64,000 nucleotides of DNA. Origin: Streptomyces sp. NBC_00335. GTDB taxonomy: Bacteria; Actinomycetota; Actinomycetes; Streptomycetales; Streptomycetaceae. The translations under genes and the position numbers were made by a program. Under the pieces are notes generated by a model. The model saw only the letters and a list, made by a program, of their open reading frames with translations, was not told where the DNA came from and made no database searches. Below are positions 42,051-50,595 of the stretch, piece by piece (the stretch's first letter is position 1; the number at the start of each line of letters is the position of its first letter). Where the stretch lies: the NCBI RefSeq assembly GCF_036127095.1, contig NZ_CP108006.1:1302001-1366000 (forward strand). The letters run 5' to 3'.

Positions 42051-42791
42051 ATGCGACTGACACCGACCGAGCGGGACCGGCTGCTGATCTTCACGGCGGC
42101 GGAACTGGCCCGCGCCCGCCGCGCGCGCGGCGTGAAGCTCAATGTCCCCGAAGCCACCGCGCTGATCACCGACACGGTGTGCGAGGCGGCGCGGGACGGC
42201 CGCCGGCTGGCCGAGGCGATCGCTGCGGGCCGCCACGCACTCAGCGCCGAAGAGGTGCTGCCGGGGGTCCCCGACGTGGTCACCTCGATCCAGGTCGAGG
42301 CCGTTTTCGACGACGGTACGAGGCTCTGCGTCATCGACGACCCCTTCCGGCAGGAAGGCTCGCTCGGGGCCGACGCCCCGGGCGCCGGTCTGCCGGGTGA
42401 CGGCGAGGGCTACGGCCCCGCCGCGCCGACCGTGCGCCTGGCCGTACGGAACACGTCGAGCGTGCCCATCAGCGTCACCTCGCACTTCCACTTCTTCGAG
42501 TCGAACCCGCGCCTCGCCTTCGACCGCGCCGCCGCCTACGGCACCCGGCTCGCCGTGCCGGCCGGCTCCTCGGTGCGCTTCGACGTCGGCGCCACCGTCG
42601 TGGTGGACCTGCTGCCCATCGGCGGGGCGCGCGTCGCCATCGGTTTCGCCGGTCTCGTCGACGGCCCCCTCGACGCGCCCGGCGCGCGCGAGGCCGCCCT
42701 GGCCAAGGCCCGGGCCACGGGATACCTCACCTCGTACGAGGACAGCGCGAATTCGTCCAAGGAACAGGCACAAGGACAGGAGCAGGCATGA
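42051..42791 (+). CDS. ureAB: Urease gamma-beta fusion subunit (UreAB)
   Basis: The 246-residue protein joins UreA and UreB. Residues 1-100 match urease gamma (MRLTPTERDRLLIFTAAELARARRARGVKLN, ALITD, HALSAEEVLPGVPDVVTSIQVEAVF). Residues 105-235 match urease beta (LAVRNTSSVPISVTSHFHFFESNP and LAFDRAAAYGTRLAVPAGSSVRFDVG). Urease splits urea into ammonia and carbamate and needs a nickel-loaded UreC. The ATG at 42051 has GAGG 9 nt upstream and gives the usual UreA start; ATG 42036 is in frame. The stop overlaps ureC (ATGA). A Gly-rich linker of about 20 residues (about 105-125) joins the two parts. Confidence 0.92.
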   Translation: MRLTPTERDRLLIFTAAELARARRARGVKLNVPEATALITDTVCEAARDGRRLAEAIAAGRHALSAEEVLPGVPDVVTSIQVEAVFDDGTRLCVIDDPFRQEGSLGADAPGAGLPGDGEGYGPAAPTVRLAVRNTSSVPISVTSHFHFFESNPRLAFDRAAAYGTRLAVPAGSSVRFDVGATVVVDLLPIGGARVAIGFAGLVDGPLDAPGAREAALAKARATGYLTSYEDSANSSKEQAQGQEQA

Positions 42792-44551
42792 GCGGCAGCG
42801 TCTTCGACTCCGCGGGCTGCCACGGCCGACCGGGCGCCGCCCCGGCGGACAGCACCGACCCGCACGACTACATGACCGTCCACGGCCCCCGGGCCGGCGA
42901 CCGGATCCGGCTCGGCGACTCCGGGCTCATCGTCCGGGTCGAGTCCGATTCGCAGAGGCCCGGGGACGAGTTCCTGGCCGGCTTCGGCAAGACGGCCCGC
43001 GACGGACTGCACCTGAAGGCCGCCGCCGTCCGCGACACCTGCGACATCGTCATCAGCAACGCCCTGGTCATCGACGCCGTCCTCGGCATCCGCAAGACCA
43101 GCATCGGCATCCGCGAAGGGCGCATCCACGCCATAGGCCGGGCCGGCAACCCCGACACCCTCGACGGGGTCGACGTCGTGGTCGGCACGGGGACGACCAT
43201 CGTCTCCGGCGAGGGCATGATCGTCACGGCCGGCGCCATCGACACCCACGTCCACCTGCTCTCCCCGCGGATCATGGAAGCCTCCCTGGCCTCCGGGGTC
43301 ACCACGATCATCGGCCAGGAGTTCGGCCCGGTCTGGGCGGTCGGGGTCAACTCGCCGTGGGCGCTCAAGCACGCCTTCAACGCCTTCGACGCCTGGCCCG
43401 TCAACATCGGCTTCCTGGCCCGCGGTTCCTCCTCGGACCCGGCCCCGCTGATCGAGGCCCTCGCCGAAGGCGGCGCCTCCGGCTTCAAGGTCCACGAGGA
43501 CATGGGCGCGCACACCCGCGCCCTGGACACCGCCCTGCGCGTGGCCGAGGAACACGACGTACAAGTCGCCCTGCACACGGACGGGTTGAACGAGTGCCTG
43601 TCCGTCGAGGACACCCTGCGGGTGCTGGACGGCCGGACCATCCACGCCTTCCACATCGAGGGCTGCGGCGGCGGCCACGTCCCCAACGTCCTGAAGATGG
43701 CCGGCGTGGAGAACGTCATCGGCTCTTCGACGAACCCCACCCTGCCCTTCGGCCGGGACGCGCTCGGCGAGCACTTCGGCATGATCGTCTCGGCGCACGA
43801 CCTGAAGGTCGACCTGCCCGGCGACGCCGCCATGGCCCGCGACCGGATCCGCGCCGGGACGATGGGGGCCGAGGACCTCCTGCACGACCTCGGGGTCATC
43901 GGGATCACCTCCTCCGACGCCCAGGGCATGGGCCGCGCGGGCGAGACCGTACGCCGCACCTTCGCCATGGCCGGGAAGATGAAGACCGAGCTCGGCCCGC
44001 TGGACGGCGAGGGCTCCTACGGCACGGCGGAGAGCGGCGACGACAACGAGCGCGTGCTGCGCTACATGGCCAAGCTGACCATCAACCCGGCCATCGCCCA
44101 CGGCCTGTCCCACGAGGTCGGCTCCATCGAGGTCGGCAAGCTCGCGGACCTGGTGATGTGGTGGCCGGAGTACTTCGGCGCCAAGCCCCAACTGGTCCTG
44201 AAGGGCGGCTTCCCGGCCTACGGGGTCACCGGTGACCCGAACGCGTCGACCGACCGCTGCGAACCGCTGGTCCTGGGGCCCCAGTTCGGCGCGTACGGGG
44301 CCACCGCGGCCGACATATCCGTGGCGTTCGTCGCGGAAGCGGCCGTCCAGAACGGCGACATGATGCCCACCCGGCGCCGCCGGGTCGCGGTCCGCGGGAC
44401 CCGGGGCATCGGGCCGAAGCACATGCTCCGCAACAGCCGCACCGGCAGCGTCGACGTCCATCCCGGCACGGGCCTGGTGTCGCTCGACGGGGAGCCGCTG
44501 GTCTCCGAGCCGGCCGACTCCATCTCGCTCGGCCGGCTCTACTTCCTCTGA
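42788..44551 (+). CDS. ureC: Urease alpha subunit (UreC), flap-cysteine-less variant
   Basis: The 587-residue protein has all nickel ligands: HVH at 154-156, carbamylated Lys234 (GASGFKVHEDMG), His in ALHTDGLNE, His in FHIEGCGGGHVPN and Asp in SSDAQGMGRAGE. The flap differs: where model ureases have M-V-C-H-H-L, this protein has V-S-Ala336-His337-D-L, so the flap Cys is Ala while the catalytic His is kept. It starts 4 bp inside ureAB. No ureDEFG maturation genes are nearby, so nickel insertion would need another locus. A different ureido or guanidino substrate is possible. The 3' end overlaps the convergent GNAT gene by 13 bp. Confidence 0.92.
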   Translation: MSGSVFDSAGCHGRPGAAPADSTDPHDYMTVHGPRAGDRIRLGDSGLIVRVESDSQRPGDEFLAGFGKTARDGLHLKAAAVRDTCDIVISNALVIDAVLGIRKTSIGIREGRIHAIGRAGNPDTLDGVDVVVGTGTTIVSGEGMIVTAGAIDTHVHLLSPRIMEASLASGVTTIIGQEFGPVWAVGVNSPWALKHAFNAFDAWPVNIGFLARGSSSDPAPLIEALAEGGASGFKVHEDMGAHTRALDTALRVAEEHDVQVALHTDGLNECLSVEDTLRVLDGRTIHAFHIEGCGGGHVPNVLKMAGVENVIGSSTNPTLPFGRDALGEHFGMIVSAHDLKVDLPGDAAMARDRIRAGTMGAEDLLHDLGVIGITSSDAQGMGRAGETVRRTFAMAGKMKTELGPLDGEGSYGTAESGDDNERVLRYMAKLTINPAIAHGLSHEVGSIEVGKLADLVMWWPEYFGAKPQLVLKGGFPAYGVTGDPNASTDRCEPLVLGPQFGAYGATAADISVAFVAEAAVQNGDMMPTRRRRVAVRGTRGIGPKHMLRNSRTGSVDVHPGTGLVSLDGEPLVSEPADSISLGRLYFL

Positions 44552-45123
44552 GACGCGGCCCCTCGTACGGGCGGGCGGAAGTCCAGCATGCAGAACACCT
44601 TGTCGTAGCGGCGTTCGCCGACGGCGACGAAGCGGGGCAGCCGCCCGTACTCGGTGAAGCCCAGTGAGGCGTACAGCCCCAGGGCCCGGGTGTTGTCTCC
44701 TCGCGCATCCAGCGTGAGGACCTCGATCCCGGCCTTGCGGGCGTCCTCGACGAGAGCGGCGGTCAGCGCCCGGCCGAGCCCGAGCCCGTGGGCATCGGCG
44801 GCGACCGCGAGCTTCTCCAGGTCCGCGTGCGGCCGGTGCGTGGGGCGGCCGTAGCGCTGCCAGTACCCGAGCCCGACGAGCCGGTCTCCGAGGCAGGCGG
44901 CGCGCAGGGCCGCGTCCCCGTTCCGCACGGCGGCCACGACGCCGTCCAGCAGCTGCGCCACCTGGTCCGGCCCGGGCGGTTCGACCCAGCCCAGCGCGGC
45001 TCCCCCGGCCACCAGCTCGGCCAGGATCCGGTGCGCCGACGCGGCGAACCGGGCCGCCCGCTCCGGGTCGGACACCAGCTCCAGGGCGTCTACGATCACC
45101 GCTCCGGCGGCCCGGTCGGTCAT
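44539..45123 (-). CDS. GNAT-family N-acetyltransferase
   Basis: The 194-residue protein has the GNAT acetyl-CoA motif at about residues 110-155 (LEKLAVAADAHGLGLGRALTAALVEDARKAG). It is followed by VLTLDARGDNTRALGLYASLGFTEYGRLP, the conserved strand-helix of motif B. The ATG overlaps the stop of the upstream TetR gene (ATGA), so the acetyltransferase is co-expressed with that repressor. A polyamine or a guanidino amine is a plausible acceptor from the context, which would remove the inducer; this is inference. The longer open frame to 45198 lies inside the tetR gene and is rejected. Confidence 0.88.
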   Translation of the reverse strand: MTDRAAGAVIVDALELVSDPERAARFAASAHRILAELVAGGAALGWVEPPGPDQVAQLLDGVVAAVRNGDAALRAACLGDRLVGLGYWQRYGRPTHRPHADLEKLAVAADAHGLGLGRALTAALVEDARKAGIEVLTLDARGDNTRALGLYASLGFTEYGRLPRFVAVGERRYDKVFCMLDFRPPVRGAASQRK

Positions 45124-45692
45124 GCGGCCAGTTCCCCGTCGATCGCGTCGGCGAGGAGCCGGCGCGCGTGGTCCAGGGGCAGCGAGCCGCTCAGCCACCG
45201 GACGCTGAGGCCTTCGAGGAGGGCCGTCAGGCGTTCGGCGGCGGCCGCGTGCTCGGGGGCCGTGCCGGTGGGGCGGGCCTGGGCGAGGAGGTAGGAGATC
45301 TCGTGGACCCAGCTGTGCGTGGCCTTGGCCACGTCCTCGCGCAGGTCGGGATCGAATACGGCGCTGGCCCTCAGCTCACCCCAGGCGGTGCTGTTCTCCC
45401 GTACCTCCGGGGCGTCCTGGAGTTCGAGGAGCAGGGTCCGCTTCAGTTCGTCGCGGGGGCTCTCCGGACCGTCCGAGCCGTCCTCGCGTTCGGCGGTGTA
45501 GCGATCGGCGCGGTCGCTGATGAACTCCAGCGTGCGGCGCAGGATCCCGGCGCGGTCGGTGAAGTGGTAGTAGATCAGCGAGGTGGACACGCCCGCTTCG
45601 GCGGCGAGCTCCCCCACCCGGAGCCCGCGCACGCCGCGGCGCGCGATCACTCGCGTGGCGGCTCTGAGTATTTCCGTTCGACGGTCTGACAC
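45120..45692 (-). CDS. TetR-family regulator, copy 2 of the paired set
   Basis: The 190-residue protein closely resembles the TetR at 40019. It has the same HTH sequence stretch (RVIARRGVRGLRVGELAAEAGVSTSLIYYHF) and the same C-terminal signature (STAWGELRASAVFDPDLRE, RWLSGSLPLDHAR). Divergences lie in the middle and tail, where ligands bind. The GTG start is at 45692. The 243-bp divergent region shared with the deiminase gene holds two variants of the TGACTGAA palindrome. The two paralogues probably bind the same operator but could answer to different ligands. It is coupled to a GNAT gene. Confidence 0.9.
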   Translation of the reverse strand: MSDRRTEILRAATRVIARRGVRGLRVGELAAEAGVSTSLIYYHFTDRAGILRRTLEFISDRADRYTAEREDGSDGPESPRDELKRTLLLELQDAPEVRENSTAWGELRASAVFDPDLREDVAKATHSWVHEISYLLAQARPTGTAPEHAAAAERLTALLEGLSVRWLSGSLPLDHARRLLADAIDGELAA

Positions 45693-45858
45693 GAAGGGTC
45701 ACTCTACCCGTCGACTCCGTCACCTGGGGCTTTTCCTGACCGTAACATCAGGCACCCCTTTCCGGTGATACCGCCGTGATCATGCCGATTCAGGGGCCCT
45801 TCCGTACCCTGCCCGACACCCGGTGTGACCGTTTCCGCATCAGCTTGGCGAGAACCAT

Positions 45859-45876
45859 TGACTGAATTTTCAGTTT
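45859..45876. promoter_or_regulatory. TetR operator variant 1 upstream of aguA
   Basis: TGACTGAA-TT-TTCAGTTT keeps the whole left arm and 6 of 8 bases of the right arm of the consensus site at 40699. It lies 60-77 bp before the deiminase start and 49 bp before the next copy. Confidence 0.75.
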
Positions 45877-45907
45877 GGTGGACGATGCGGGCACCCCTTA
45901 CAAACAC

Positions 45908-45925
45908 TGACTGAATTTTCAAACA
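45908..45925. promoter_or_regulatory. TetR operator variant 2 upstream of aguA
   Basis: TGACTGAA-TT-TTCAAACA keeps the left arm exactly and 6 of 8 right-arm bases. It lies directly before the AGGAG ribosome binding site of the gene at 45936, where bound repressor would block transcription. Confidence 0.75.
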
Positions 45926-45935
45926 GGAGTGGATC

Positions 45936-46949
45936 ATGACCAGTTTCCGCATGCCGGCCGAGTGGACGGACCACGAGGGCTGCCTGATGGCGTGGCCGAC
46001 CCGGCAGGAGCTGTGGGGCGACGTCTTCGACGAGGTGAAGGTCGAGTACGCCCACGTCGCCAACGCGATCGCCGCCTTCGAGCCGGTCACCATGGTCGCC
46101 CTGCCCGGCAGCGGCGACGAGGCCCGCGCACTGTGCGGTGAGGGCGTCGAGGTGATCGAGCTCCCGATCGACGACTCCTGGTTCCGGGATTCCGGGCCGA
46201 TCTTCGTACTCGGTGAGGACGGCCGGCGGGCGGGCGTGGACTTCCGCTTCAACGCCTGGGGCGGCAAGCACTTCCCCTACGACACCGACGACAAGATCGC
46301 CGGGGCCCTGCTGACCCACCTGGGCGTGGACCGCGTCGACTCCCGGATGATCCTCGAAGGCGGCGCGATCACGGTCGACGGCGAGGGCACGCTGATCACC
46401 ACCGAGCAGTGCCTGCTGCACCCGAACCGCAACCCGGACATGACGAAGGAGGAGATCGAGGCCGAGCTGATCGCCCGCCTCGGTGTCACCAAGGTCATCT
46501 GGCTGCCGTACGGCGGTCTGCTGGACGTCGAGACCGACGGGCACGTGGACGGCGTCTGCGCCTTCGTCGCCCCCGCCACCGTCGTCGTTCAGCTCCCGAG
46601 CGACCCCGCCCACCCCGACTTCGAGCGCATGCGCGTCAACCGCGCCGTCCTGGAGGGCTCCACCGACGCCGCCGGCCGCCCCTTCACGATCATCGACCTG
46701 CCGCAGAGCAACCTCGTCGAGGTCGACGGCCGGGAGACCGAGGTCGGCTACCTGAACTTCTACATCGCCAACGGCGGGGTCGTCGTCCCGGTCGCCGGCA
46801 CCACCGAGGACGAGGGCGCCCTCGCCGTCATCGCGTCCGCGCTGCCCGGCCGCAAGGTCGTCGGAGTCCGCTCGCGCGTGATCGCGTACGGCGGTGGCGG
46901 CGTGCACTGCATCACCCAGCAGATCCCCGCGGCCGGCCGCACCGTCTGA
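45936..46949 (+). CDS. aguA: Agmatine deiminase (cytoplasmic)
   Basis: The 337-residue protein has the full agmatine iminohydrolase pattern: MPAEWTDHEGCLMAWP at the start, DDSWFRDSGPIFV, FRFNAWGGK, EGGAITVDGEGT, ETDGHVDGVCAF and GGGGVHCITQQIP with nucleophile Cys325. It converts agmatine to N-carbamoylputrescine and ammonia. There is no signal peptide. The ATG has AGGAG 7 nt upstream and is preceded by two TetR operator copies. No N-carbamoylputrescine amidase gene follows; instead comes an oligopeptide ABC transporter operon. It differs from the two exported homologues in its motif residues, so those may have other substrates. Confidence 0.94.
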   Translation: MTSFRMPAEWTDHEGCLMAWPTRQELWGDVFDEVKVEYAHVANAIAAFEPVTMVALPGSGDEARALCGEGVEVIELPIDDSWFRDSGPIFVLGEDGRRAGVDFRFNAWGGKHFPYDTDDKIAGALLTHLGVDRVDSRMILEGGAITVDGEGTLITTEQCLLHPNRNPDMTKEEIEAELIARLGVTKVIWLPYGGLLDVETDGHVDGVCAFVAPATVVVQLPSDPAHPDFERMRVNRAVLEGSTDAAGRPFTIIDLPQSNLVEVDGRETEVGYLNFYIANGGVVVPVAGTTEDEGALAVIASALPGRKVVGVRSRVIAYGGGGVHCITQQIPAAGRTV

Positions 46950-47063
46950 CCGGCTCGCCCCCTTCGCCGTGCCCGGGCCGGCGGCCCGCATCCGAGCCTC
47001 CCCTCCTCGACCCGCTCGCCGCCTGCCCGTACCTCCCCGCCCCGCATGGAAGAGAGAGCACCG

Positions 47064-48788
47064 ATGCCCAGATCCCTTCCCTGGTCCAGAGCCGCCAGGT
47101 CCTCCGGTCGCACCGACGCCGCCGGCGTCTCCCCCGCCCCCCGGTCCACGCCCCGCCGCTCCACGCCCCGCCGGTTCGCGCTGCCCGTCGCCGCGCTGGC
47201 CGCCCTCGGCATGGTCGCCGCGTGTTCCGGCCCGCCCAAGGGCGACGGGAGTCAGAAGGGCGCCTCCTTCAAACTGTCCGCCGGCACCCCCGCCGCCGCG
47301 GGTGAGATCGACTCCTTCACCTGGGCCGTCTACGCGGAACCGCCGACGCTGGACTACATCTCGGCCTTCGACTACCCGGCGAACACGATCCTGTCGAACG
47401 TCTGCGAAAGCCTGATGCGGTGGACCCCGCAGCTCACCACGGCTCCGGGCCTGGCCGAGAAGGCCACCAACCCCAACGACCTGACGTGGGTCTACGACCT
47501 GCGCCCCGGCGTGCGCTTCCACGACGGCGGCACGATGACCGCCGACGACGTGGTCTTCAGCCTGGGCCGTCAGATGGACCCGCAGAACGGGGCCGCCTGG
47601 AACAGCAACTTCTCCAACGTCGAGGCGGTCACCAAGACCGGCCCGCTCCAGGTGACGGTCAAGCTGAAGCAGCCCGATTCGCAGTTCCCCCAGTACATGG
47701 CGACCGCCGCGGGCGTCGTGTCCTCCAAGGCCGGGGTGCAGAAGGCGGGCGAGGACTACGGCACCACCGGCAGCCTGGACTGCACCGGCCCCTTCAAGCT
47801 GGGCACCTGGAACAAGGGCCAGTCGATCGAGCTCCAGCGCTTCGACGGCTACTGGGGCACCAAGGCCAAGTCCGCGAAGGCCGTCTTCACCTTCCTCACC
47901 GACCCCAACGCCCGCACGAACGCCCTGCTGAGCGGCGAGGCCGACGGCGGCTACCTGATCCCCACCGAGAGCTACGACCGGCTGCGCGCGAGCGGCGCCG
48001 GCACGCTCTACTTCGGCGAGGGCCTCAGCACCGTCAACGTCAACGTCACGAGCATGAAGGGCGCGCTCGGCGACGTCCGCGTCCGCCGGGCCCTGTCCCT
48101 GGCCCTGGACCGCCGCGGCTTCGTCAAGGCGGGCCTGGGCGGCGCGGGCACCGTCACCAGCTCGCTCACCACCAAGGCGGTCTGGGCCGGCGCCCCCGCC
48201 GCCGCCCGCGCGTCCGCCTTCGACAACCTGCCCTCCCCCGAGCAGAACATCGACGCGGCCAAGCGGATGATCGAGGAGGCCGGCGCCACGGGCAAGACGC
48301 TGACCGTGGCCACGAGCTCGATCGGCCAGGACGTCTCGGTGCTGGCCACCGCGATCCAGGACGCCGGCACCAGGATCGGCCTGAAGATCGAGCTGAAGAC
48401 CATCGCCCCCAACGCGTTCACCGCGCTGTTCACCGACCCCGCGGCGCGCGAGGGCATCGACATGTTCCCGGAGACGTACTACGACTCCATCACCGACCCG
48501 ATGGACCTGCTGAGCAACTTCCAGACCGGGGCCTACCAGAACTACGCCGGCTACAGCGACGCGTCCTACGACTCGCTGGCCGACAAGGCCCGCTCCGCGT
48601 ACGACCCGGCCAAGCGCTTCTCGGCGGCCGCCGAACTCCAGAGGAAGGCCTCCGACCAGGTCCTCTGGATCCCGGTCGCCGAGTGGCCGACCGCGGTCTT
48701 CCTGAACAAGCGGATCACCGGCGCGCCCACCACCATCTCCTACCTCTACTCCCCGTGGGCCGCGAACATCGGGGCGGCCGCGCGATGA
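47064..48788 (+). CDS. ABC transporter substrate-binding lipoprotein (SBP_bac_5)
   Basis: The 574-residue lipoprotein has the lipobox MVAAC with Cys54, after an unusually long basic head (37 residues before the hydrophobic core). The mature part matches peptide/nickel-binding proteins: EPPTLDYISAFDYP, WVYDLRPGVRFHDGGTMTADDVVFSLGRQMDP and TGPFKLGTWNKGQSIELQRFDGYWG. It would sit on the outer face of the membrane and deliver a peptide or cationic ligand to the permeases encoded next. ATG 47064 has a GAGAG site; ATG 47046 is an alternative. The four following genes overlap one another by 4 bp each. Confidence 0.92.
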   Translation: MPRSLPWSRAARSSGRTDAAGVSPAPRSTPRRSTPRRFALPVAALAALGMVAACSGPPKGDGSQKGASFKLSAGTPAAAGEIDSFTWAVYAEPPTLDYISAFDYPANTILSNVCESLMRWTPQLTTAPGLAEKATNPNDLTWVYDLRPGVRFHDGGTMTADDVVFSLGRQMDPQNGAAWNSNFSNVEAVTKTGPLQVTVKLKQPDSQFPQYMATAAGVVSSKAGVQKAGEDYGTTGSLDCTGPFKLGTWNKGQSIELQRFDGYWGTKAKSAKAVFTFLTDPNARTNALLSGEADGGYLIPTESYDRLRASGAGTLYFGEGLSTVNVNVTSMKGALGDVRVRRALSLALDRRGFVKAGLGGAGTVTSSLTTKAVWAGAPAAARASAFDNLPSPEQNIDAAKRMIEEAGATGKTLTVATSSIGQDVSVLATAIQDAGTRIGLKIELKTIAPNAFTALFTDPAAREGIDMFPETYYDSITDPMDLLSNFQTGAYQNYAGYSDASYDSLADKARSAYDPAKRFSAAAELQRKASDQVLWIPVAEWPTAVFLNKRITGAPTTISYLYSPWAANIGAAAR

Positions 48789-49744
48789 CCTTCCTGCGCT
48801 TCGCCGTACGCCGGCTGGCCGAAATGGCCGCCACCCTGCTCTGCGCCTCCTTCGTGATCTTCGGCGCTCTGTACCTGGCTCCGGGCAATCCGGCGAGCTT
48901 CCTCCTGGGCGGCCGCTCGGCCTCCCCGGAGGCCCTGCAGGCGATCAACGAGCACTACCACCTGGACGACCCCTTCGCGGTGCGGTACCTGAACTGGCTC
49001 GGCCAGGTGGTGCAAGGCGACTTCGGCCGCTCCATCACGTACCGCACCGACGTGTCGCGGCTCCTCGCGGACCGGCTGCCCAACACCCTGATGCTGATCT
49101 CGATGGCGCTCGTACTGGTCCTCGTGTTCGGGCTGCTCCTCGGCTGGATCGGCGCCGTCCGCGGCGGGGCCGCCGACTCCGCGATCCTGGTGACGACCAC
49201 CGTCGCCATCGGCACCCCGTCGTTCGTCGCGGCGGTGCTGCTGCAGGGCCTGTTCGCCGTGAAGCTGGGCTGGTTCCCCACCGGCGGGGCCGGCGAGGGA
49301 TTCGGGCAGATGCTGTGGCACCTGACCCTGCCCGCCATCGCCCTGGCGCTCTACCTGATCGGCATGCTCGCCCGGGTCACCCGGGCCGCGATGGTCGAAG
49401 TCCTCGGCCAGGAGCACGTCACGGTCGCCCGCAGCCGGGGCGTGTCCACGAGCCAGGTCATCCGGCGGCACGTCTTCCGCAACGCGCTGGGCACCGTGCT
49501 CACCACCGGCGGGCTCATCGTCTCCACACTGCTGGTCTGCACCATCCTGGTGGAGTCGGCGTTCAGTGTGGGCGGCATCGGCCAGCTCCTCGAACTGTCC
49601 ACCACCACCAAGGACTTCCCCACCGTGCAGGCCATCTCCCTCATCATGGTCGCGCTGTTCATGACGGTGAACCTCGTCGTCGACCTGCTCCATCCGCTGG
49701 TCGATCCCCGGGTCACCCTCGGCCCCGCGAAGAAGGCCTCGTGA
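48785..49744 (+). CDS. ABC transporter permease (DppB/OppB type)
   Basis: The 319-residue protein has six membrane segments. The N-terminal conserved start is FLRFAVRRLAEMAATLLCASFVIFGALYLAPGNPA, and the cytoplasmic EAA-type loop is EVLGQEHVTVARSRGVS. It pairs with the next gene's product to form the channel. The ATG overlaps the stop of the binding-protein gene. The signature GDFGRSITYRTDVSRLLADRLPNTL matches peptide and nickel permeases. Confidence 0.93.
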   Translation: MTFLRFAVRRLAEMAATLLCASFVIFGALYLAPGNPASFLLGGRSASPEALQAINEHYHLDDPFAVRYLNWLGQVVQGDFGRSITYRTDVSRLLADRLPNTLMLISMALVLVLVFGLLLGWIGAVRGGAADSAILVTTTVAIGTPSFVAAVLLQGLFAVKLGWFPTGGAGEGFGQMLWHLTLPAIALALYLIGMLARVTRAAMVEVLGQEHVTVARSRGVSTSQVIRRHVFRNALGTVLTTGGLIVSTLLVCTILVESAFSVGGIGQLLELSTTTKDFPTVQAISLIMVALFMTVNLVVDLLHPLVDPRVTLGPAKKAS

Positions 49745-50595
49745 GCTCCGTCCTGGTGCGCCGGCCGGGCCTCGCCCGGCTCCGGACCTCCCGCGCCCCC
49801 CTCTCCCTGTTCTGTGCGGGCTTCGTCGCGCTCGTCGTCCTCGTCGCACTGCTCGCCCCCTGGATCGCGCCCTACGATCCCAACTCCGTCGACCTGGGCA
49901 ACGCCCTCGCGGGCCCTTCGGCCGACCACCTCCTGGGCGTCGACGCCTCCGGGCGCGACACCTTCTCCCGGCTGGTCCTGGGTGCCCGCACCTCGCTGCT
50001 CGGCCCGCTCGGCGTGGTCGCCTTCTCCACCGTGGCCGGCGTGGCGATCGGCACCGCCGCCGCCTGGCGGGGCGGCTGGCTGGACTCGGTGCTCTCCCGC
50101 AGCACCGAGCTGGTCTTCGCCTTCCCCGGCATGCTGCTGGCCATCCTGATCGTCTCGGTCTACGGCGAGGGCCTGCTGGCCCCCGTCATCGCCCTGGCCA
50201 TCGCCTACCTGCCCTACGTCAGCCGGCTGACGCGTTCCCTCGTCCTGGCCGAGCGTTCCCGGCCGTACGTGGAGGCGTACCGGGTGCAAGGACACTCGGG
50301 GGCGCAGATCTGCCTGCGCCACGTGGTCCCCGCCGTCATGCCCGTCGTCCTCGCGCAGTCCGCGATCAACTTCGGCTACGCCCTGATCGACCTGGCCGGC
50401 CTCGCCTTCCTCGGGCTGGGCGTACCGGCCCTGACCCCGGACTGGGGCCGCATGGTCTTCGACGGCAACGCCGCCATCCAGGCCGGCTACCCGCTCGCGT
50501 CGATCGTGCCGTGCGCGGCCATCGTGCTGACCGTGGTCGCCTTCAACGTCGTCGGCGAGGCCTGGGCCGACAAGGTCTCCAGGAGGGACCGATGA
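49741..50595 (+). CDS. ABC transporter permease (DppC/OppC type)
   Basis: The 284-residue protein has the OppC N-terminal domain (LVVLVALLAPWIAPYDPN) and the HLLGVDASGRDTFSRLVLGARTSLLG region. Its EAA loop is EAYRVQGHSGAQICLRHVVP and it has about six membrane helices. The GTG start overlaps the upstream stop (GTGA). It forms the heterodimeric channel with the preceding permease. Confidence 0.93.
   Translation: MSSVLVRRPGLARLRTSRAPLSLFCAGFVALVVLVALLAPWIAPYDPNSVDLGNALAGPSADHLLGVDASGRDTFSRLVLGARTSLLGPLGVVAFSTVAGVAIGTAAAWRGGWLDSVLSRSTELVFAFPGMLLAILIVSVYGEGLLAPVIALAIAYLPYVSRLTRSLVLAERSRPYVEAYRVQGHSGAQICLRHVVPAVMPVVLAQSAINFGYALIDLAGLAFLGLGVPALTPDWGRMVFDGNAAIQAGYPLASIVPCAAIVLTVVAFNVVGEAWADKVSRRDR

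Noticed and set aside
47420..49744. A 774-residue plus-strand frame that would fuse the binding protein region to the permease
   Set aside because: Before 48785 it is an Arg/His/Pro-rich shadow of the binding-protein gene. The permease begins at the ATG that overlaps that gene's stop.
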